The position numbers and the translations under genes are program-made. From the NCBI RefSeq assembly GCF_022788635.1, contig NZ_CP076024.1, positions 4,193,503 to 4,257,502 of the forward strand: 64,000 bases of DNA, given 5' to 3'. Below, one piece after another: positions 36,016 through 45,953 of this stretch. This stretch comes from Methylobacter sp. S3L5C. Lineage in GTDB: Bacteria > Pseudomonadota > Gammaproteobacteria > Methylococcales > Methylomonadaceae. A model generated the notes under the pieces. The model was given only the letters and a program-made list of their open reading frames with translations. It did not search any database and had not been told where the DNA came from. How positions within the stretch are numbered: position 1 is the stretch's first letter; each line of letters opens with the position of its first letter.

Positions 36016-37174
36016 TTTTAGAGTTCTATATGTATTAAATTCATCATCAAAACATGGTGGATCTAGCAAGTCTTTTTTAAACATGTTGGACGGTTTAATT
36101 GGAAAAGATATTACCCCCTTTGTAGTCATGCCAAATTATGGTGGCCTATGTGAAGAATTGAGTCAGAGAGATATTCAGTTTTTGTTAATGCCTTATGTCT
36201 ACTCAATTTACCCACCATTCAAAACAAATAAAAATAAGGTTATATTTCTAGCTCGACTGTTACGCACACTATATATCAATGCTAAAGCAACCAAACAGCT
36301 AATTAATTATATACAGGAAATTACCCCACATATAATCCATTCCAATGTTGGCCCTATATATATTGGTTATATGGCGGCTAAAAAACTTAAAATACCTCAC
36401 GTATGGCATATTAGAGAATACCAGACATTGGATTTTGAAATGCATCCGCTTTTTTCAATGAACGGCTTTATTCAGAAACTTCATACCTTCAACAATTATC
36501 CTATAGCTATCACTCGAGGTATTTATAACTATTTTTCAATGGACGATTCAGCAAGTGTTATTAATAACGCTATCTGTAAAACGAACTGTACACAATTTAT
36601 TACCCGTAAAAAGAATTATTTTTTATTTGCAGGCCGTTTGGAAAAAAACAAAGGCATTAACAATTTAATTATTGCTTTTATCGACTTTGCAAAAAAAAAC
36701 CCTGACTATTTATTGTATATAGCAGGCGAGACCACTGACTTAAATAATGAAAGAATACTTTTATCTCTTATTGAAAACGCTGGAATTAATGAACGGGTAA
36801 TGTTTCTTGGTATGAGAGATGACATTAATAGTTTGATGTCCCAGGCCACTGCTTTGATTGTTCCATCTATTCATGAGGGCTTTGGAAGAATTACTGTTGA
36901 AGCCATGTTTAATGGTTGCCTAGTTATAGGAAATAATTCAGCAGGTACTAAAGAAATCCTAGAACCAGAAAACTTGGGGATATTGTATTCCAAACATGAT
37001 GAATTGGTTGCAGCCATGCAAACCGTTATTGAAAAGGGTATAGAAAGTTATTTTCCAATGCTAATAAAAGCGCAAGAGCGGGCAGTAACTCTCTATTCTC
37101 AAGAGCAGAATATTGATGCTATATATAAGCTTTATAATAGAATTACAGATGCTCAAACAAAAACAATATTGTAG
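36005..37174 (+). CDS. Family 4 glycosyltransferase
   Basis: 389 residues of the GT-B fold. The N-terminal half has VLYVLNSSSKHGGSSKSFLN. The C-terminal half has LFAGRLEKNKGINNLI and the donor-binding motif VPSIHEGFGRITVEAMFNG, with the EX7E glutamates (E-GFGRITVE). It overlaps the polymerase gene by 11 bases. It adds one sugar to the repeat unit on the cytoplasmic face. Donor and linkage are unknown. Confidence 0.88.
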   Translation: MLNNFRVLYVLNSSSKHGGSSKSFLNMLDGLIGKDITPFVVMPNYGGLCEELSQRDIQFLLMPYVYSIYPPFKTNKNKVIFLARLLRTLYINAKATKQLINYIQEITPHIIHSNVGPIYIGYMAAKKLKIPHVWHIREYQTLDFEMHPLFSMNGFIQKLHTFNNYPIAITRGIYNYFSMDDSASVINNAICKTNCTQFITRKKNYFLFAGRLEKNKGINNLIIAFIDFAKKNPDYLLYIAGETTDLNNERILLSLIENAGINERVMFLGMRDDINSLMSQATALIVPSIHEGFGRITVEAMFNGCLVIGNNSAGTKEILEPENLGILYSKHDELVAAMQTVIEKGIESYFPMLIKAQERAVTLYSQEQNIDAIYKLYNRITDAQTKTIL

Positions 37175-37204
37175 ATAATAAAACATCATTAAGAAATAAT
37201 TGAT

Positions 37205-38326
37205 ATGGAAAACAAAAAAGCACGAATTATCGCGTTTTATTTACCACAGTTTCACCCAATCCCCGAAAATAACAAATGGTGGGGAAAAGGCTTTACCGAA
37301 TGGACGAATGTGGGTAAAGCTATACCCTTATTTAAAGGTCATTATCAGCCCAGAGTACCCGCAGACTTAGGTTATTACGATTTAAGAATGCCCGAAGTAA
37401 GAGAAGCACAAGCAGAAATGGCTCGTGAAGCAGGTATCGAAGGCTTTATGTATTGGCACTATTGGTTCGGGAACGGAAAAATGGTTCTTGAGCGACCTTT
37501 TAAAGAAGTTTTAAAAAGTGGTAAGCCAGACTTCCCCTTCGCTTTAGGTTGGGCTAATCATTTATGGCGAACGCATGACTGGAATCCAACATCATTGGAG
37601 CATAAAGAAGCCATTATTGCGGAACAATTATATCCTGGAGAAAAGGACTATACCGATCATTTCTTCTACGTTTTAGATGCTTTTAAAGATAAAAGATATT
37701 TAACGATAGATGGTAAACCTATTTTTTATATTTTTGATCCCACAGCATCTCCAGAGATATCCAAGTTTATTTCACTTTGGAGAAAGCTGGCATTAGAAAA
37801 TGGATTGCCTGGAATTCATTTTATAGGAAGATCACACGGATGGCTCAGTAAAAACAAAGTAATTCTTGATGTTGGCGTTGATAGCGTTAACTCTGTAGGA
37901 GAATGGAGAGCAGAAAGCATCGTTTCCGGCAAATGGCTCAATATGCTTAGACATACTATTGTCGAAAAATTTGGAGGGCTTATTTTAAAAAAATATTCCT
38001 ACAAAGAGATTAGTAAATATCTATTCACAAAAGAAGACGAAGCAGAGAACATTTATCCATCAATTGTACCTCAATGGGATAGAAGTCCTAGGTCGGGAAG
38101 AAAAGCAATCATTTACTACGGTAGCACTCCTGAATTATTTGGACAGCACTTAGAAGATGCACTTAATAGGATTAAGAATAAGCAAGATGAACATAAAATT
38201 ATTTTCTTAAAATCCTGGAATGAATGGGGTGAAGGAAATTATGTAGAACCCGATTTAAAATTTGGGAAGGGTTATCTCAATGAGATTAAAAAAAGAGTCT
38301 TAACAAACCATGATGAACAGCTATGA
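37205..38326 (+). CDS. WbsX-like (GH99-like) protein, copy 1
   Basis: 373 residues. The family hallmark RIIAFYLPQFHPIPENN opens the protein, then GKGFTEWTNV, EGFMYWHYWFGNGKM, and near the end FLKSWNEWGEGNYVEPD. This is the Glyco_tran_WbsX family, common in O-antigen and EPS loci and related to GH99 mannosidases. Whether it builds or trims the glycan is unsettled. The following gene overlaps by 4 bases and encodes a close relative. Confidence 0.87.
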   Translation: MENKKARIIAFYLPQFHPIPENNKWWGKGFTEWTNVGKAIPLFKGHYQPRVPADLGYYDLRMPEVREAQAEMAREAGIEGFMYWHYWFGNGKMVLERPFKEVLKSGKPDFPFALGWANHLWRTHDWNPTSLEHKEAIIAEQLYPGEKDYTDHFFYVLDAFKDKRYLTIDGKPIFYIFDPTASPEISKFISLWRKLALENGLPGIHFIGRSHGWLSKNKVILDVGVDSVNSVGEWRAESIVSGKWLNMLRHTIVEKFGGLILKKYSYKEISKYLFTKEDEAENIYPSIVPQWDRSPRSGRKAIIYYGSTPELFGQHLEDALNRIKNKQDEHKIIFLKSWNEWGEGNYVEPDLKFGKGYLNEIKKRVLTNHDEQL

Positions 38327-39423
38327 TACCTAAAGCAAGAGTTATTGCATTTTATTTGCCTCAATTTCACCCTATACCAGAAAATGATGAAACCTGGGGA
38401 AAAGGATTTACAGAATGGACAAATGTCGCTCAGGCAAAGCCTCTCTTCAAAGGGCACCATCAACCCAGAGTTCCTGCCGATCTTGGTTTTTATGATTTAA
38501 GACTTCCAGAAATACGAGATGCACAGGCAAAAATGGCACAAGAGTCCGGTGTAGAAGGATTTATGTATTGGCATTATTGGTTCGGTAATGGAAAAATGCT
38601 GTTGGAAAAGCCGTTCCAAGAAGTGCTAAAAACAGGCAAACCAGATTTCCCTTTCTGTTTAGGTTGGGCAAACCATTCGTGGTCAACAAAAACCTGGGTA
38701 AAGGGCAAGGCTCTTCAAAAAGACAAAATGATTGCAGAACAACTTTACTTAGGTGAAGAAGATTACAGAAAACATTTTGATTATGTACTGCCGGCACTGA
38801 AGGACAATAGGTATATAAAAGTTGATGGTTGTCCCATGTTTGTAATTTACGACCCTCTTGCAATACCTGACATGAAGTTATTCATAAAAATTTGGCGTGA
38901 TCTAGCAATTGAAAATGGATTAAAAGGCATCCATTTTGTTGGACTTAGATCTGGCAGAACATCCTCTTATGATAAATTAATGGATATGGGATTCGATGCC
39001 TTAAATTCAAGAGGAATGTGGGAAGCAGAGTGTGCTGCTGTTGGGAATAAATGGCTTAAGATATTAAGAAGTCAGATTTCGTTTAGGTTTAGAGGTGCGC
39101 TTCTACAGAAATATCAATATAAAGATATTATAAAATATCTATTCTCTGAAGAAGATAAAAAGGAAAATGTCTATCCGACCATTTTACCAGGATATGACCG
39201 AACAGCTAGATCAGCTAGAGAAGCTATCATTTATCACGGTAGCACCCCTGATCTTTTTGGAAAACACGTGAATATGGCTTTAGATCATATTAAAGACAAA
39301 CAAAACGAGCATAAGATTTTATTTCTTAAATCATGGAATGAATGGGGTGAGGCTAATTATATGGAACCAGATATTAAACATGGAAGGAAATATCTTAATG
39401 AGCTTAAAAAAAGAATCTTTTAA
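38323..39423 (+). CDS. WbsX-like (GH99-like) protein, copy 2
   Basis: 366 residues, collinear with copy 1 throughout. Long stretches are identical, such as EGFMYWHYWFGNGKM and FLKSWNEWGEANYMEPD, and the N-terminal 130 residues are about three-quarters identical by eye. The differences are concentrated in the middle (residues about 125-260). This fits a tandem duplication followed by divergence of the substrate part. It lies in an ATGA-type overlap with copy 1, so the two are translated together. Confidence 0.87.
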   Translation: MIPKARVIAFYLPQFHPIPENDETWGKGFTEWTNVAQAKPLFKGHHQPRVPADLGFYDLRLPEIRDAQAKMAQESGVEGFMYWHYWFGNGKMLLEKPFQEVLKTGKPDFPFCLGWANHSWSTKTWVKGKALQKDKMIAEQLYLGEEDYRKHFDYVLPALKDNRYIKVDGCPMFVIYDPLAIPDMKLFIKIWRDLAIENGLKGIHFVGLRSGRTSSYDKLMDMGFDALNSRGMWEAECAAVGNKWLKILRSQISFRFRGALLQKYQYKDIIKYLFSEEDKKENVYPTILPGYDRTARSAREAIIYHGSTPDLFGKHVNMALDHIKDKQNEHKILFLKSWNEWGEANYMEPDIKHGRKYLNELKKRIF

Positions 39424-39633
39424 TAATTTATATCCAGAATTCATCACACTATAGCCAAAGAAAACTTCTCCCTCAATCCACTTTTTCCAAAGGGGATTGA
39501 GATGAATAACTATCTTTCGTGTAGCTTTATACATAAATTGGTTTACAGAAACTGAAATAAAATAAATTTGGAAAAATACCTTCGATTCTTCTTTTATAAC
39601 TATGCGATCAGCATATTACAGCGTAGATAAACT

Positions 39634-40662
39634 ATGATTTTGAAAAGAATTACCCGCTTTATTGCATTATTGGCATGCAGCATTATCTGGCTGCCTCCTG
39701 CATTTTCAGAAAATGCACCAAAGCCCCAACCGGTACGCGCTTTGCATTTTGTGCTATCGGGCGCAACAACAGTCGATGCAAAACGCATTACTGATCTGGC
39801 TAGGTCATCAGGGTTTAATACACTGGTTATCTCGTTAGGAAATGCGGTTAAATTCAACAGTTTTCCGGGGAAATTGCGTCCAGGTGCATGGGGTATCGAT
39901 GAGTTGCTGACACTTGTAAACTATGCCAAGCAGCTCGATTTAAATGTCATACCTGAAATCATTTTATTAACCCATCAGGACATGTTTTTTGGCAATAGCC
40001 ATCCTGAATTAATGTTCAATAATAAAACCTATGATCCGCGTAAACCGGAAGTCTATAGCCTTATAACCACTTATATTGACGAGATCATTTCAACACTACA
40101 CCCTTCTGCAATTAATATCGGCCACGATGAGTTGAAAGGATTTATGGGACAAGATGCCCATACCCCAAATATAGCAATCGATTTATTACCTGACGAACAA
40201 ATTTTACCTGCCGAATTATTCTTGCAAGATGTGTTGTTTATACACGATTATTTGAGTAAACGCGGAATCGAAACAAGGATGTGGGGCGACATGTTGATTT
40301 CACCGAAAGAATTTCCTGACATGTTACATTGGCAACTACATGGAAGGCCACTTGGATATGGTAAAGCCTTGCGTGATAAATTACCGCGCGACATTGTGAT
40401 TTGCGATTGGCATTATAACGATGATCAAGCTGATTTCCCTTCACTTGCTACCATGCAAAATGAGGGGTTTCGCGTGCTTGGCTCGACATGGAAAAAATCG
40501 GCAACCATTCGGGCTTTCAGCCATTACGCCGCAAAACATAATGCCTATGGCATGATAGCGACGACATGGATTCAAATACCCAGTAAAGAATGGGATGTAA
40601 CCGAACGTATTATTCGCGAATCCGGAACGGCCTTTCGTAAAGATTTCCCCGATATCCAATAG
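39634..40662 (+). CDS. Secreted GH20-like TIM-barrel protein
   Basis: 342 residues with a signal peptide (ARFIALLACSII-like start, cleaved near AFSEN, residues 1-26). The barrel contains ILLTHQDMFF and the Asp-Glu pair in INIGHDELKGF (Asp about 164, Glu about 165), the catalytic pair of GH20 hexosaminidases. It acts in the periplasm or outside. It may trim or cut HexNAc-containing polymer made by this locus. A 200-base gap precedes it, and its base composition is less AT-rich than its neighbours. Confidence 0.72.
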   Translation: MILKRITRFIALLACSIIWLPPAFSENAPKPQPVRALHFVLSGATTVDAKRITDLARSSGFNTLVISLGNAVKFNSFPGKLRPGAWGIDELLTLVNYAKQLDLNVIPEIILLTHQDMFFGNSHPELMFNNKTYDPRKPEVYSLITTYIDEIISTLHPSAINIGHDELKGFMGQDAHTPNIAIDLLPDEQILPAELFLQDVLFIHDYLSKRGIETRMWGDMLISPKEFPDMLHWQLHGRPLGYGKALRDKLPRDIVICDWHYNDDQADFPSLATMQNEGFRVLGSTWKKSATIRAFSHYAAKHNAYGMIATTWIQIPSKEWDVTERIIRESGTAFRKDFPDIQ

Positions 40663-40738
40663 AATACCTACATAAATAATTAATTTCTTAGCATAATTTG
40701 GTGACACTACGCTATACCAACCTGACACAAAATTTAAA

Positions 40739-41803
40739 ATGACTAAAAAAATAGAAATACTTAGTAAGTACGATTCAGTGCAAAGCTTACGTTTTTTTGC
40801 TGCCAGCTTAGTAATGGTGACTCATATTACTTATCAGATTAACACACGACTTCTAGATCATAGTGGTGATTATTGGATGACAGGAAAATCGGGGGTAGAT
40901 ATATTTTTTGTTATCAGTGGTTTTGTTATGGCTTATACAACCAAAATCGGTGGGCGACGTGATTGGGCTAATTTTTTTATTCGCAGGATTATCCGTATTG
41001 CTCCCCTTTACTGGATAGCAACCGCACTTAAAATTTCATTAGTTTTTCTATTTGCGGAGCTAGTAATACAATCAAACAATAATCCAAATCACATAATAGC
41101 TTCTCTTGCATTTATTCCTTGGTATGATGCCGGTAAAGTACAATTACCAGTAGTTCCTGCAGGTTGGACACTTAATTTTGAAATGTTTTATTACGTAATA
41201 TTTTCTCTCGCCCTTTTCCTTAAATATAAACCTTTAATTTTCTGCAGCGCAATTTTTATTTTATATATTTTGTGCAATAAATTATTTTTGTTCGGTGGCA
41301 TAGCTGAATACTATGCAAATCCAATAATTATTGAATTTATTCTTGGAATGCTTATTGTACCTTTAATAAAAAAAGAATCAGGGTATTTTGACTTTTATAT
41401 TGGTATATTAATGATTTTTATTGGTTATTGTACTATTTTTTTTACACCTTATTTTTTCCTTGATAAATCGATAGAACATTATCGATGGCTAGTATGGGGA
41501 GGAGCCGGGGTAGCTTTAATTTATGGAGGAATACTTATAGAAAAAAAAGGAATTAATATTTATCCAAACTGGACTGTACATCTCGGCAACGCATCGTATT
41601 CTTTATATTTATTTCATGCCATGATAATACCTGCAATTATTGTGATATGCATAAAATCTGGCATTAAAAATAATTTGTTAATTTTTATTATCTCTGCATT
41701 TTCTTCTTATGTAATGGCCTATGTTAGTTACCTGTATATTGAGAAAAACATAATTAAATATTTCAAGCCTACAAACATCAACAACAACAAAATATCTGGT
41801 TAG
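40739..41803 (+). CDS. Acyltransferase 3 family membrane protein
   Basis: 354 residues with about ten membrane helices. Family motifs: SLRFFAASLVMVTHI (the His is the catalytic one), DIFFVISGFVMAY, and FIRRIIRIAPLYWI. It probably O-acetylates a sugar of the lipid-linked unit or of the finished polymer. AT-rich like the rest of the core. Confidence 0.88.
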   Translation: MTKKIEILSKYDSVQSLRFFAASLVMVTHITYQINTRLLDHSGDYWMTGKSGVDIFFVISGFVMAYTTKIGGRRDWANFFIRRIIRIAPLYWIATALKISLVFLFAELVIQSNNNPNHIIASLAFIPWYDAGKVQLPVVPAGWTLNFEMFYYVIFSLALFLKYKPLIFCSAIFILYILCNKLFLFGGIAEYYANPIIIEFILGMLIVPLIKKESGYFDFYIGILMIFIGYCTIFFTPYFFLDKSIEHYRWLVWGGAGVALIYGGILIEKKGINIYPNWTVHLGNASYSLYLFHAMIIPAIIVICIKSGIKNNLLIFIISAFSSYVMAYVSYLYIEKNIIKYFKPTNINNNKISG

Positions 41804-41810
41804 CAACACA

Positions 41811-42806
41811 GTGAAATCTAAACAAATGAAAATTTTATTCGTTACCAATTTATACCCTACTAAAGATACACCAGATTATGGCGTTTTTACTAAAGACCAA
41901 ATACAAAGTACCTTTGAAAAAGGCGTTACTGGCGATATTTTATTTATAAATGCCAGGGAAAATGGAATTGGAGAATACTTTAAAGCATTAAAACGAATAA
42001 ATGATGTCTATAAAGATTATGATCTAATACACTGTTTTCATGGACTATCGCTTATCGTCACATTTCTTGCTTCAAAAAAGAAACCAATTCTCGTTTCATT
42101 TTTGCTGCCAATAAAGTTTGAAAGTTTTAACAAAAATAAAGTTATTAATGGACTTTACTCCTTGACATATAGCACGATTATAAAATCCAAACGTGTATTC
42201 TCAATTTTTAAAGATAAATTACCTGACCATCTTGTTTCAAATGGCCGTTCCTTTTATTTACCCAATGGAGTGAATTTATCAACATTTTATCCTGTAAATA
42301 AAGCAGATTCGTGTAAAAAATTAAATCTAAATCCCAATAAGACATATATTTTATTTGCATCATCAAAAGATAGTTTTCGTCCGGTAAAACGTTACGATAT
42401 TTTTTCTAAAACACTTCAAATACTAAAAATTAATTCCAAATATCTAAACATTGAAGAATTAATACTTTCAAATGTTTCCAGAGAAGAATGTATCTATTAT
42501 TTTAATGTAGCATCTGTACATCTTCTTACATCTGATTATGAAGGATCACCAAACTCTGTTAAAGAAGCCATGAGTTGCAATACACCTGTTGTAAGTACGG
42601 ATGTTGGCAATGTAAAACAAATGTTTAATGGAGCATGCAATTGTTTTATATCACCTCAAGACCCCATCATTCTTGCTGAATATGTTTTAAAAGCCATAAT
42701 AGATCCTCCTTGTGATTTAAGAAATGTATTAACAGAAAACAAACTGACAGTTCAAGATAAAACCAATGAACTAATTAATATTTACAGAACAATAATTGGA
42801 AAATAA
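41811..42806 (+). CDS. GT-B glycosyltransferase
   Basis: 331 residues from GTG 41811; ATG 41826 is an equally possible start. MKILFVTNLYPTKDTPDYGVF is a typical start (21-residue region at 41826). LPNGVNLSTFYPV and SDYEGSPNSVKEAMSCNTPVV give the donor-binding motif with the EX7E Glu pair. A cytoplasmic transferase for the repeat unit; sugar unknown. Confidence 0.83.
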   Translation: MKSKQMKILFVTNLYPTKDTPDYGVFTKDQIQSTFEKGVTGDILFINARENGIGEYFKALKRINDVYKDYDLIHCFHGLSLIVTFLASKKKPILVSFLLPIKFESFNKNKVINGLYSLTYSTIIKSKRVFSIFKDKLPDHLVSNGRSFYLPNGVNLSTFYPVNKADSCKKLNLNPNKTYILFASSKDSFRPVKRYDIFSKTLQILKINSKYLNIEELILSNVSREECIYYFNVASVHLLTSDYEGSPNSVKEAMSCNTPVVSTDVGNVKQMFNGACNCFISPQDPIILAEYVLKAIIDPPCDLRNVLTENKLTVQDKTNELINIYRTIIGK

Positions 42807-43186
42807 ATTGATATTAAAATATGATTTTTCTATTAATAGAGTATTAAGGAAGGCGCGATTATATTTTACATCTTCATCGCTCAATACGTCGGACAGTTTT
42901 TATCAAATGACAGTCCGTAGAAAGATAACTATCTGAAAAAAAAACAACTTTATATTTTTAAGAAAAAATTTTAAAATTCTTTAAAATCAGGTATTTACAA
43001 AAATTATCCGAAGTATTGATAGTTACCCTGCCTTATTAATTACAAGAATAAAACAATATATATACTAAAAATAATAATTTTATTTCTATAGTATATTGAT
43101 GTGTAATATTTAAATAAAGTGCAGTTCCTTTCCTCTATTTTCGTGATGTTGAAGTCAATAACTCAAATAAATTCTAAGGATTTTGT
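42807..43186. other. AT-rich intergenic region
   Basis: 380 bases without a gene. A weak inverted pair (CGGAC and GTCCG, about 42889-42917) and long A/T runs are seen, but no clear terminator. It separates the low-GC cassette from the better-GC glycosyltransferase and rml genes, and probably holds a promoter for them. Confidence 0.4.
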
Positions 43187-44266
43187 GTGAATATAAAAAT
43201 TGCCATCATCGGCACTGTAGGCCTTCCGGCTATTTATGGCGGCTTTGAAACATTAGCCGAATATCTGACAAAATATTTAGGTAAAAACTATGCGATGACG
43301 GTCTATTGCAGCAGCAAAAGTTATAGCCAAAAAATAACTAAATACAATAATGCCAAGCTTGTTTATCTGCCATTAAATGCCAATGGTGTACAAAGTATCC
43401 CTTATGACATTTTAGCTATTTTAAAAGCCATTTGTTATGCCGATACGTTGTTAATACTAGGTGTATCCGGATGTATTATTTTGCCATTGATTAAATTAAT
43501 CAGCCAAAAAAAAATTATTGTTAATATTGATGGTATGGAATGGCGGCGTAACAAATGGAGCAAGTTTGCCAAGTGGTTTTTAAAGTTTTCTGAAAAACTG
43601 GCTGTTAACTATGCCGATACTGTTATCACCGATAATAAAGTGATTCAGGATTATGTATTATCAGAATACGGTATTGAAAGTACGTTGATTGCTTATGGTG
43701 GCGATCATGCGGTTGCTGCACCTTTAACCAAAAAAGTGTCATCACAATATCCCGTCCTGGATACTAATTATGCCTTTACGGTTTGTCGGATTGAACCGGA
43801 AAACAATATTAATCTTATTTTAGAAGCTGTTGCCAAACAAACTAAATTACCTTTAGTTTTGATCGGCAATTGGCAAGCAAGTCAATATGGTAAAGATTTA
43901 TATGCCAACTATGCCGGCATTACACATCTTCATTTACTTGATCCAATTTATGACCAAGGTCTGTTAAATCAGTTTAGGTCTAATTGCCTCGTTTATTTGC
44001 ATGGCCATAGTGCAGGTGGAACCAATCCATCGCTAGTTGAAGCCATGTGTTTAGGTTTGCCCATATTTGCTTTTGCTGCCAACTACAATAAAGAAACGAC
44101 TGAAAATTCCGCAGAGTATTTTTGTGATACTGATGAACTTATGCACTTAATAGTTAACGCAAATGCAGAATCATTATTAGCCAATGGCTTGGCTATGTCA
44201 GCCATTGCAACCCGCCGTTATCAATGGCAAGGCATTGTTGCGCAATATGCCGGGTTATTGGATTAG
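43187..44266 (+). CDS. DUF1972-type glycosyltransferase (rhamnosyltransferase-like)
   Basis: 359 residues from GTG 43187, with TAAGGA upstream. The DUF1972 domain opens it (IGTVGLPAIYGGFETLAEYL). A GT4 C-terminal domain follows (VYLHGHSAGGTNPSLVEAMC). Enzymes with this architecture often transfer rhamnose, and the dTDP-rhamnose genes follow directly. The rhamnose assignment is an inference from context. Confidence 0.85.
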   Translation: MNIKIAIIGTVGLPAIYGGFETLAEYLTKYLGKNYAMTVYCSSKSYSQKITKYNNAKLVYLPLNANGVQSIPYDILAILKAICYADTLLILGVSGCIILPLIKLISQKKIIVNIDGMEWRRNKWSKFAKWFLKFSEKLAVNYADTVITDNKVIQDYVLSEYGIESTLIAYGGDHAVAAPLTKKVSSQYPVLDTNYAFTVCRIEPENNINLILEAVAKQTKLPLVLIGNWQASQYGKDLYANYAGITHLHLLDPIYDQGLLNQFRSNCLVYLHGHSAGGTNPSLVEAMCLGLPIFAFAANYNKETTENSAEYFCDTDELMHLIVNANAESLLANGLAMSAIATRRYQWQGIVAQYAGLLD

Positions 44267-44493
44267 GGCAAATAGTCGGACTTATGACTTTAGTACCTTG
44301 GCGGTAGAACTTTGGGAACGATACGCTTGGATATTATCGTTTCTATCGCTCAAGATTAGGAATCAGGTAACTTTTTATCATGTCATTGCCTATTCACACT
44401 GTCCCGGCTTAAGCTGATCGGCTTTAAATCCACTCGATGCTGGCATGTCGCACTACAAATTCAACAATCAATTTATTTTTAATGGAGTATTAA

Positions 44494-45384
44494 ATGAAAG
44501 GTATTATTTTAGCGGGTGGCAGCGGAACCAGACTTTACCCGATTACCAAAGGCGTCAGTAAACAGCTAACACCGATTTACGACAAACCCATGATTTATTA
44601 TCCGCTGTCGGCCTTAATGCTTTCGGGCATTACAGAAATATTGATTATTTCTACGCCTAAAGACTTGCCCCGCTTTGAAGAATTATTGGGCGATGGTTCG
44701 GACATCGGCATGTCTTTTTCTTATAAGGTGCAACCATCGCCGGATGGCTTGGCTCAAGCATTTATTCTGGGCGCTGACTTTATTGGTGACGATGATGTGT
44801 GCATGGTGCTGGGCGATAATATCTTTTACGGGCATGGCTTGGTCGAGATGCTGGCTCATGCGGTTATTAATGTCACCGAGCATAAAAAAGCGACCGTGTT
44901 TGGCTATCATGTTAAAGACCCTGATCAATACGGCGTTGCCGAATTTGATGACAACGGTAATGTGCTGAGTATTGAAGAAAAGCCAGCCCAACCTAAAAGT
45001 AATTATGCCGTCGTAGGTTTATATTTTTATCCGAACAGTGTCATTGAGATTGCCAAAAATATTAAACCTTCGCACCGTGGTGAACTGGAAATTACTACTG
45101 TTAATCAGATTTACCTTGAACAAGGCAATTTAAAAGTTGAACTGATGGGCCGTGGTTATGCCTGGCTGGATACCGGCACCCATGAATCTTTACTGGAAGC
45201 CTCTAACTTTATTCAGACCATTGAAAATAGACAGGGCTTAAAAGTGGCGTGTATTGAAGAAATTGCCTATGAGATGGGCTATATTTCTCAACAACAATTA
45301 ATCAAACTGGCCCAGCCGCTGTTAAAAAACCAATACGGCCAATATTTGTTACGCCGCGCAGGCGAAGGTTTGGTAAGCGTATGA
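44494..45384 (+). CDS. rmlA: Glucose-1-phosphate thymidylyltransferase
   Basis: 296 residues. The nucleotide-binding signature [13 protein letters not shown] is at residues 8-20. [19 protein letters not shown] and [19 protein letters not shown] are standard RmlA segments. First step of dTDP-L-rhamnose synthesis. The stop overlaps the rmlC start (ATGA). Confidence 0.96.
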   Translation: MKGIILAGGSGTRLYPITKGVSKQLTPIYDKPMIYYPLSALMLSGITEILIISTPKDLPRFEELLGDGSDIGMSFSYKVQPSPDGLAQAFILGADFIGDDDVCMVLGDNIFYGHGLVEMLAHAVINVTEHKKATVFGYHVKDPDQYGVAEFDDNGNVLSIEEKPAQPKSNYAVVGLYFYPNSVIEIAKNIKPSHRGELEITTVNQIYLEQGNLKVELMGRGYAWLDTGTHESLLEASNFIQTIENRQGLKVACIEEIAYEMGYISQQQLIKLAQPLLKNQYGQYLLRRAGEGLVSV

Positions 45385-45953
45385 ATTTTATAAAAACTGC
45401 CATCCCCGATGTCATTATCATTAAACCCCGCGTTTTTGGTGATGAGCGAGGTTACTTTGTGGAAACGTTTCGCCAAGATAAACTAAATGCTTTTTTGGGT
45501 TTTAATGCTGATTTTATTCAGGATAACGAATCAAAATCGGGTTACGGCGTATTAAGAGGCTTGCATTATCAACTGGCACCGGCCTCACAAACCAAACTGG
45601 TACGGGTGATCAAAGGCAAGGTACTGGATGTCGCGGTAGATATTAGAGTCGGCAGCCCGACTTTTGGACAGCACGTGAGTGTCGAGTTATCTGAACAAAA
45701 CAAACGCCAACTATTTGTACCACGCGGTTTTGCTCATGGTTTTGTCGTGCTCGAAGATGACACCATTTTTGCTTATAAAGTGGACAATTATTACTCGCCG
45801 GAAAACGACCGGGGCTTGGCTTTTGATGATCCGTCTTTAGGCATTGATTGGCTGGTAACAAAGGAACAACTACAACTGTCCGCAAAAGATACCGTCCAAC
45901 CCACGCTGGATAAGGCGGAGTTGTTTGTTAATGCGGGTAGTCTTTATGCCTAA
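45381..45953 (+). CDS. rmlC: dTDP-4-dehydrorhamnose 3,5-epimerase
   Basis: 190 residues, a cupin enzyme. The catalytic His lies in RGLHYQLAP (about 63). [15 protein letters not shown] is the conserved second segment, with the Tyr in [13 protein letters not shown]. It overlaps rmlA by 4 bases and rmlD by 8. Confidence 0.95.
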   Translation: MNFIKTAIPDVIIIKPRVFGDERGYFVETFRQDKLNAFLGFNADFIQDNESKSGYGVLRGLHYQLAPASQTKLVRVIKGKVLDVAVDIRVGSPTFGQHVSVELSEQNKRQLFVPRGFAHGFVVLEDDTIFAYKVDNYYSPENDRGLAFDDPSLGIDWLVTKEQLQLSAKDTVQPTLDKAELFVNAGSLYA

